Assembly: GCA_001780825.1 (NCBI GenBank)
Contig: MFIX01000112.1
Span: 19,145-30,147, forward strand
Direction of reading: 5' to 3'
Source: Candidatus Glassbacteria bacterium RIFCSPLOWO2_12_FULL_58_11
Lineage (GTDB): Bacteria; Gemmatimonadota; Glassbacteria; GWA2-58-10
Length of the DNA: 11,003 nt
The notes under the pieces are model-generated. The model ran no database searches. It saw only the letters and a program-made list of their open reading frames with translations, and was not told the DNA's origin. The translations under genes and the position numbers were made by a program. This document shows positions 6,627 through 11,003 of the stretch, piece after piece. Positions within the stretch are counted from its first letter, which is position 1; each line of letters opens with the position of its first letter.

Positions 6627-6792
6627 CCCCGCGGCAAGCCGCGAGGTATCTGATTAAATCCCCCTGATTCCCCCTTTTTCTAAGGGGGACTTTTGAGCCC
6701 GCTTTTACTCCCCCCTTTGACAAAGGGGGGCGGGGGGGATTTAAGCTTTTACCTTTACTCGATTACTGTTTACCTCGCAGCAAGCTACGGGG
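6627..6792. repeat. Nested inverted-repeat element (MITE- or REP-like), about 166 bp
   Basis: Outer arms at 6627-6648 and 6771-6792 are inverted copies (17 of 22 positions) and each folds into its own small hairpin around a central AA. Inside them, TTAAATCCCCC (6654-6664) and GGGGGATTTAA (6734-6744) form a perfect 11-bp inverted pair. Inside those are two more hairpins: CCCCCTT/AAGGGGG (6670-6688) and CCCCCCTTT/AAAGGGGGG with a GAC loop (6710-6730). There is no coding potential. The symmetry resembles small non-autonomous elements or composite palindromic repeats; no target-site duplication is obvious. Confidence 0.6.
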
Positions 6793-6903
6793 AATTCTTT
6801 TTGATTAAACCAGATCATCCTGCGTTATCTGTTTACTGGTTTTGATTTTTATGGTAAATGGAGAGTTTTTAACGCTCCTCTATGTGGTATAGAGAGTTTC
6901 GGG

Positions 6904-7500
6904 ATGCCTGAAAAACTTAAAATGGCCCGGGCGGGGCTGATCCTTCTGGCAACTATACTGGCAGCCGGCTGCGGCAAGCAGGAACAGAAGACGGTCACTG
7001 ATATCCTGACTTTCCTGGATGCCACAGTCGTCAACTACCATAGCCAGACATTCACCCTGTCCGACGCCCTGCCGCTGGGCGTGAATCTGCCGAACGGCAC
7101 GGGCACGAGCTATACGGCGCGAATCGCCCCGGTGGAGGTTAAAATCTCCGGGGGCGGTTACCAGTCCCTGCACCTGGAAAAAGCCGCGGTCCTGTTCCGC
7201 ATGACTCTCCAGGGCCAGAATTTCTCCGGCACCACCAACCTCCGGCTGCTGATCGGCAACCAGCTCGACATCTATAACGACCCCAACGCGGTGATCCTGA
7301 CCCAGAAACAGATCCTCCCCGCCACTTTCGAGCTGGATTCCAGCGATCCCCGGTTAAACACTATTTTTTCCCTGGAATCGGTCGTTTTCGGAATAGAGTT
7401 CATTTCCGAACCCACCCTGCTGAACAGCCACCAGATCTCCATCCTCGGGCACATCGAAAAATTTGATGTGGAAATTACCGGAGCCCAGAATATATTTTAA
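6904..7500 (+). CDS. Putative lipoprotein of unknown function
   Basis: The 198-residue product begins with a basic n-region (EKLK and R8) and a hydrophobic core, GLILLATILAAGC, ending in a lipobox-like LAAGC with Cys23 as the lipidated residue. After a short GKQEQK linker, the remaining about 170 residues show alternating hydrophobic/polar patterns typical of a beta-rich domain. I recognise no family motif or catalytic residue, and there is only the one cysteine. A weak AGAGAG site lies 7 nt before the ATG at 6904. An in-frame ATG at 6922 would still keep a signal peptide, so the start is uncertain by six residues. The gene follows the repeat region and has 173 bp before the next gene, so operon membership is doubtful. 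Predicted location is the periplasmic face of a membrane. It could be a structural or binding protein. Confidence 0.7.
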   Translation: MPEKLKMARAGLILLATILAAGCGKQEQKTVTDILTFLDATVVNYHSQTFTLSDALPLGVNLPNGTGTSYTARIAPVEVKISGGGYQSLHLEKAAVLFRMTLQGQNFSGTTNLRLLIGNQLDIYNDPNAVILTQKQILPATFELDSSDPRLNTIFSLESVVFGIEFISEPTLLNSHQISILGHIEKFDVEITGAQNIF

Positions 7501-7537
7501 GCCTGCACTCCGCCCCTTCCGCGGCCTACATTTTTCC

Positions 7538-7565
7538 TTGCGACAGCCCAGTATTATGTTATCAT
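7538..7565 (+). promoter_or_regulatory. Possible sigma70-like promoter for the hydrolase gene
   Basis: TTGCGA (7538-7543, 4/6) is followed after 16 bp by TATCAT (7560-7565, 5/6). This would start transcription near 7572, about 100 nt before the ATG at 7674. A 15-bp palindrome, CTTTCAG-T-CTGAAAG (7602-7616), lies in the resulting leader and could be an operator or a small hairpin. Confidence 0.35.
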
Positions 7566-7673
7566 GAAAAAGTCTCCTTCATTTTTTCCCGGCTGGCGGT
7601 GCTTTCAGTCTGAAAGACATTATTAGCTATCAGCGGTGTCAGTTAATCTTCAACTCTGCTGGAGAAAATTACC

Positions 7674-9878
7674 ATGCGGTCATCGATTGGGCGGTTACTG
7701 ATGCTTACGGCAATCCTTGCGGCCTTGATTCTGCCCGGAAGGGCGGCCTCGCAGTCGGACCTGGCGGTGCTGAAAAGCGAGGCCGAGGCACAGGCCGAAT
7801 CACAGTTGCTTTACGATTACCTGACCCGGATCGCCCGGGATTACCTGGACCAGCGGGAAAGGGAGATTGCCGCGATAAGTACCCCCGCCCAGGCGGAAGC
7901 CCGCAAGCGGCTCATCCGCGAGCGGATTCTGGCCCTGCTCGGTCCGCTGCCGAAAAAGACCGACCTGAAAGCGCAGGTCACCGGCAGGCTGGAGCGGGAG
8001 GGCTACACGGTGGAAAACGTGGTCTATCAGAGCCAGCCCGGTTTTTATGTCACGGCCAACCTGTACATCCCCGCCGCGGGGAAGAAACCCTTTCCCGCGG
8101 TGCTCGGCACCTGCGGCCACACGAACAACGGCAAGGCCGCGGCGATTTACCAGACTCTCTGGATTTCCCTGGCCAAGATGGGTTTCGTGGTGCTCAGTTT
8201 CGATCCGCCCGGCCAGGGTGAGCGCATGATGTACTGGAACGCGGACCTGGGCGAGCCGCTGCCCCCGGGCACTACGACAGACCACAGTCTGTCCGGCATC
8301 CAGTGCATGCTGACCGGCACCGGCGAGGCGACCTATTTTATCTGGGACATGATCCGCAGCCTGGACTATCTGCTGAGCCGCCCTGAGGTGGATCCCCAGC
8401 GGGTGGCGGTCACCGGAAACTCCGGGGGCGGCACGCAGACCGCCTATATCGCGGCTCTGGATGACCGCCTGACAGCCGCTGTCCCGAGCTGCTACATGAC
8501 CGCCTGGCGCCGCCTCTGGGAGACTATCGGCCCGCAGGATGCTGAACAGAACATCCTCCCCTTTATCGGCTCAGGCCTGGATTTCGGCGACTTTGCGATC
8601 GCTTTCGCGCCCCGGCCCTTTCTGATGAACCTGGCGATCCAGGACTTTTTCAGTATCCTGGGGGCGCGGGAAACCTATGCGGAAGTCAAGCGGATATACG
8701 AGCTGTACGGCGCGGGAGACAAGTTCGCCAAGTTCGAGGCGGATGACCAGCATGGCTACAGCCGGCCGCGCAGGGAGGCCTGCATGGGCTGGCTCGGCAA
8801 GTACATGCTGGGGCTGGATGGACCGCAGAAAGAGCCGGAGCTCACCACCGAATGGGAGCGCAACCTCTGGGCCAGTCCCACCGGCCAGGTCCTGACCAGC
8901 TACCGGGATGCGCAGACCGTGGCCTCACTGAACGCGGCCTATGCGCAAAAGATCATGCCGGCGCCCGGGCTGCCCAATTCAGTCGAGTCGTTAGAGCGCT
9001 GGCGCGAGGAGCTTCTCGGGAAGGTGCGGAAATTGACTGGGTTTGAAAGGTTCACCACGCCGCTGAACCTCCAGAACCGTGGCTCGATTTGGCGGCCCGG
9101 GATGTCGATTGAGCTGATCACTTACGATCCGGAGCCGGGGATCACCCTGCCCGCGCTGTTTTTCCGGCCGGATTCAGTCCGCCGGGAGCTGCCTGCAGTG
9201 CTCTATGCCGCGGATTGGAGCAAGTCCGAGGATGCCGCGGGGGATATCGCCGCCCTGGCGGCCGGAGGGCGGCCGGTGCTCGCTCCGGATGTGCGGGGCA
9301 AGGGAGAGGGAGCCCGGCTCTCCGGGAAAAGCGGCCCGTTCCAGGATTGGCTCTCCCGGGACTGGGCGCTAGCGTTGATGGCATTCCACGTAAATAAATC
9401 ATTGGTGGGCATGCGCGCGGTGGACCTCGTACGCTCGCTGGACGCGCTGGCCGAGCTATGCGGAGACCGGAAGAGCGGAATGACTGTCCTGGCCAAGGGT
9501 TCCGCCGGGGTGCCCGCCCTGCACGCCGCCGCGCTCGACAACCGGATTTCCTCGGTGATAATCGAGGGCGGGCTGGCCAGTTGGAAAGCGGTGGTGGAGG
9601 CCAAATACCACCGCGGTCAGCTCGACAATGCAGTCCTGGGGGCCCTGGCGCAGTATGACCTGCCCCTGCTGGCCTCCGCCCTGGCTCCGCGCACCCTGGT
9701 GCTCTCGAATACCTCCGATCCGATGGGCCATGTTCTGCCCCTGGAACAGGCGGCTCTCGAATACCAGGCTGCGGCACACTGCTATAAAATTCTAAACCGG
9801 TCCCAGAACCTGCGCTTCGCCATCCGCCAGGAGGGGCTCGAGGTCCTGCGGGCCTACTCCAATGCGCTCAGTGAGTGA
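7674..9878 (+). CDS. Secreted tandem alpha/beta-hydrolase, acetyl-xylan-esterase-like
   Basis: The 734-residue protein starts with a signal peptide (RLLMLTAILAALILPGRAA, cleavage near residue 25). GGAG lies 9 nt before the ATG. The first alpha/beta-hydrolase domain (about 100-380) has an oxyanion-side DPPGQGER (177-184), the nucleophile motif TGNSGGGT (Ser250), a likely acid Asp324 and DDQHGYS (His360). It resembles the large secreted esterase/dienelactone-hydrolase-like proteins often called acetyl xylan esterase. A second domain of the same fold spans about 470-734: APDVRGKGEG (537-546), then AKGSAG, where Ser610 sits at the nucleophile position but with Lys instead of Gly two residues before. 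An Asp at 682 is present, but no matching catalytic His is visible. The second domain is probably non-catalytic or altered. Export through Sec is expected. The natural ester substrate is unknown; a carbohydrate ester is a guess. Confidence 0.85.
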   Translation: MRSSIGRLLMLTAILAALILPGRAASQSDLAVLKSEAEAQAESQLLYDYLTRIARDYLDQREREIAAISTPAQAEARKRLIRERILALLGPLPKKTDLKAQVTGRLEREGYTVENVVYQSQPGFYVTANLYIPAAGKKPFPAVLGTCGHTNNGKAAAIYQTLWISLAKMGFVVLSFDPPGQGERMMYWNADLGEPLPPGTTTDHSLSGIQCMLTGTGEATYFIWDMIRSLDYLLSRPEVDPQRVAVTGNSGGGTQTAYIAALDDRLTAAVPSCYMTAWRRLWETIGPQDAEQNILPFIGSGLDFGDFAIAFAPRPFLMNLAIQDFFSILGARETYAEVKRIYELYGAGDKFAKFEADDQHGYSRPRREACMGWLGKYMLGLDGPQKEPELTTEWERNLWASPTGQVLTSYRDAQTVASLNAAYAQKIMPAPGLPNSVESLERWREELLGKVRKLTGFERFTTPLNLQNRGSIWRPGMSIELITYDPEPGITLPALFFRPDSVRRELPAVLYAADWSKSEDAAGDIAALAAGGRPVLAPDVRGKGEGARLSGKSGPFQDWLSRDWALALMAFHVNKSLVGMRAVDLVRSLDALAELCGDRKSGMTVLAKGSAGVPALHAAALDNRISSVIIEGGLASWKAVVEAKYHRGQLDNAVLGALAQYDLPLLASALAPRTLVLSNTSDPMGHVLPLEQAALEYQAAAHCYKILNRSQNLRFAIRQEGLEVLRAYSNALSE

Positions 9879-10001
9879 TTGGATTATTGCATCGGCATCA
9901 GCCGGAAAACGGTAAACAGGAATGCGCTGCCGGCCGGGATTGGCAAAAGCCAGGGCAGTCGACGCGGGTTTTAAGCTGAGCGGGCGGGCGAAAGAACGGA
10001 G

Positions 10002-10445
10002 CTAATAAGAGACGTGGATTGACGGGATTTTTTTCTCGATCAGATCGAGAATGGTCACTTTCGAGCCGAACTCCTCGTAAAACCGGAACACCGTGTCCCA
10101 GAAAAGCTTGACATCGCAATCGACCGTGCCCCGGCAGGCCTGGAGCTTCTTGCGGCTGAATTTCGTGCAATGACCATCGGAGTTGAGCTCGCTGGAAAGC
10201 ATCTGCAGAACATCGCACACCGTTATCTTCTGCGGCTCCCCTTTAAGGCGGAATCCGCCTTTGATGCCACGGGTGCTTTCGATGAGTCCTTTGCGCTTGA
10301 GGATCCCGAGAAGCTTATGGACGTAATCCAAGCTGATCAGCTCGCTTTCGCTGATCTGTCTGGCGGTGACTGCCTCTCCGCCAAAATTTTTGGCGAGCTG
10401 TAAGACACACCGCAGTCCGTATTCCTCCTGGGCGCTGAAATGCAT
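10002..10445 (-). CDS. Rrf2-family transcriptional regulator, probable Fe-S sensor
   Basis: The 147-residue protein shows the Rrf2 winged-helix pattern: YGLRCVLQLA (9-18), TARQISES then YVHKLLGILKRKGLIESTRGIKGGF (41-65), and ITVCDVLQML (74-83). Three cysteines in the C-terminal region, Cys93, Cys104 and Cys110, sit where IscR and NsrR hold their [Fe-S] cluster (IscR spacing is C-x5-C-x5-C; here C-x10-C-x5-C). This suggests a redox-, iron- or nitric-oxide-responsive DNA-binding protein. A strong AGGAG (10454-10458, minus strand) lies 8 nt before the ATG. The gene is divergent from a nitroreductase, a probable target, and Rrf2 regulators commonly autoregulate. The specific subtype (IscR, NsrR or CymR-like) cannot be assigned. 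No isc or suf gene is in the window. Confidence 0.9.
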   Translation of the reverse strand: MHFSAQEEYGLRCVLQLAKNFGGEAVTARQISESELISLDYVHKLLGILKRKGLIESTRGIKGGFRLKGEPQKITVCDVLQMLSSELNSDGHCTKFSRKKLQACRGTVDCDVKLFWDTVFRFYEEFGSKVTILDLIEKKIPSIHVSY

Positions 10446-10522
10446 CCGGCGATCTCCTGATTTGGCAGGTTATTCTTAAAGGCAGGCTAAAATCCGGCTT
10501 TTTTACCGTACTTTGGGGATAT

Positions 10523-10551
10523 TTGATAATACATTTTTAAAGTTAAGTCAA
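10523..10551 (-). promoter_or_regulatory. Sigma70-like promoter for the Rrf2 gene
   Basis: Read on the minus strand, TTGACT (10546-10551, 5/6) is followed after 17 bp by TATCAA (10523-10528, 4/6). This predicts a start near 10516 and a leader of about 70 nt ahead of the strong AGGAG ribosome site. Confidence 0.45.
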
Positions 10552-10602
10552 AGATTTTGTTTTTAAGACTTTCCATGTGACATATTTAACTCCCTCCGCC
10601 TG

Positions 10603-10629
10603 CAGTTTGTTTCCCTTATTTTCAAACTG
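10603..10629. promoter_or_regulatory. Candidate operator: CAGTTTG-N13-CAAACTG
   Basis: Perfect 7-bp arms are separated by 13 bp, with centres 20 bp apart (about two helical turns). The site lies midway between divergent genes, one of which encodes a DNA-binding protein. One further pair (10601/10631) matches beyond a wobble. The spacing suits a dimer binding one DNA face, but the sequence does not match a known Rrf2 consensus, so assignment to this regulator is inference. Confidence 0.3.
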
Positions 10630-10735
10630 TATCGATCATAAAAATGCCGGCCGGAAGCACCGGTTCCCTTGCATATCTTGACCAATCGTTTCATTTTGTA
10701 GCTGTTTTTCCGGGAATCGAATCAATTGGGCCGTA

Positions 10736-10765
10736 TTGTGCGACGCTGACAGATCGCTCTATTAT
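10736..10765 (+). promoter_or_regulatory. Possible sigma70-like promoter for the nitroreductase gene
   Basis: TATTAT (10760-10765, 5/6) has a weak TTGTGC (10736-10741, 3/6) 18 bp upstream. The predicted start is near 10772, giving a short leader of about 27 nt. The weak -35 would fit a regulated promoter. Confidence 0.3.
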
Positions 10766-10798
10766 TTCTCGAAAGCCTTTAAAGCCGGGAGAATTCCG

Positions 10799-11003
10799 AT
10801 GGAGGCCCTCGAGGCAATCCGGGGCAGAAGAAGCATCCGCAGCTACGACCCGAAGGAGCTGACACGCCGGGAGATCGAGGACCTGATCGATGCGGGCAGG
10901 CTGGCGGCCACTGGACGGGGGGAGGAATCCTGTGAGTTCGTGGTGGTGACTGATCCGGCCGTCCGGCGGGAGCTGGCCGGGATCTGCGACTACGGCAGGT
11001 TTA
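10799..11003 (+). CDS. Nitroreductase-family protein, 5' part only
   Basis: The reading frame from the ATG at 10799 remains open to the window end, showing 68 residues of a flavin-dependent nitroreductase. GRRSIRSY (9-16) is the family's N-terminal FMN-phosphate-binding RRSIR-x-Y motif. The sequence continues with helix EIEDLIDAG, then LAATGRGEE (35-43) and EFVVVTDP (46-53), all typical positions. GGGAG (10787-10791) lies 7 nt before the ATG, which fixes the start. Family members are usually around 170-220 residues, so about a third is visible and the catalytic specificity cannot be judged. Its divergent arrangement with the Rrf2 regulator suggests control by redox or nitrosative stress. Confidence 0.88.
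   Translation, partial: MEALEAIRGRRSIRSYDPKELTRREIEDLIDAGRLAATGRGEESCEFVVVTDPAVRRELAGICDYGRF

Larger units (their letters stand above)
10446..10798. other. Divergent intergenic control region, Rrf2 / nitroreductase
   Basis: This 353-bp stretch has no convincing gene and is more AT-rich than the flanking genes. It holds the predicted promoters in both directions and an inverted repeat, CAGTTTG-N13-CAAACTG (10603-10629), between them. No tRNA, terminator or repeated element is obvious. Confidence 0.6.

Noticed and set aside
6670..6730. The repeated C-run/G-run units considered as a CRISPR array or rho-independent terminators.
   Set aside because: There are only two unequal stems with no regular spacers, and no T-tract follows either stem; they are nested in a larger inverted element.
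9879..10001. A terminator between the convergent hydrolase and Rrf2 genes.
   Set aside because: Only a weak interrupted stem (CTGCC/GGCAG around TGGC-AAAA-GCCA, about 9927-9959) is present, without a T-tract in either direction.
10540..10573. AAAGT/ACTTT arms as an operator for the Rrf2 promoter.
   Set aside because: Only five bases match, in an AT-rich stretch where this is expected by chance.
10644..10862. A 72-codon plus-strand frame between the Rrf2 gene and the nitroreductase.
   Set aside because: It has no ribosome site, overlaps the nitroreductase start in another frame, and its translation matches nothing.

Overview
This window comes from a fairly GC-rich bacterial chromosome, probably an uncultured Gram-negative-type lineage. 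The grounds for that are separate secD and secF genes, an apparent lipoprotein, a secreted two-domain esterase-like hydrolase and G/C-rich palindromic intergenic repeats. Something in or near the FCB or Planctomycetes/Acidobacteria-type environmental lineages would fit, but I cannot place it from sequence alone. I see no rRNA, tRNA, CRISPR array, insertion sequence or phage gene.

Layout. (1) 89-3131, minus strand: a three-gene apparent operon of a family 2 glycosyltransferase, a ParB-like N-terminal-domain protein and a spore-photoproduct-lyase-like radical SAM protein. The last two overlap by ATGA. (2) 3132-3374: a divergent control region in which a minus-strand and a plus-strand sigma70-like promoter appear to share their -35 bases. 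The secD leader that follows holds a G/C-rich hairpin and a five-codon reading frame. (3) 3375-6397, plus strand: secD and secF, the proton-driven partner subunits of the Sec translocon, closed by a very clear intrinsic terminator at 6431-6471. SecD carries a long charged low-complexity periplasmic insertion. SecF carries an insertion of about 52 residues that adds two membrane segments and looks like an internal duplication. (4) 6472-6903: non-coding DNA with a GCATGC-centred palindrome and a nested inverted-repeat element of about 166 bp. (5) 6904-9878, plus strand: a small putative lipoprotein of unknown function, then a secreted protein of 734 residues with two tandem alpha/beta-hydrolase domains; only the first has a recognisable catalytic triad. 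(6) 10002-11003: a minus-strand Rrf2-family regulator with three IscR-like cysteines, divergent across about 350 bp from the start of a nitroreductase that runs off the window.

How the genes work together. SecDF is housekeeping and supports export of proteins such as the lipoprotein and the hydrolase, though nothing links them specifically. The Rrf2/nitroreductase pair looks like a local redox- or nitrosative-stress-responsive unit. The glycosyltransferase/ParB-like/SPL-like operon is the least explained part: an orphan ParB-fold protein translationally coupled to a radical SAM enzyme that retains the iron-sulfur motif but appears to lack the hydrogen-donor cysteine of true spore photoproduct lyase.
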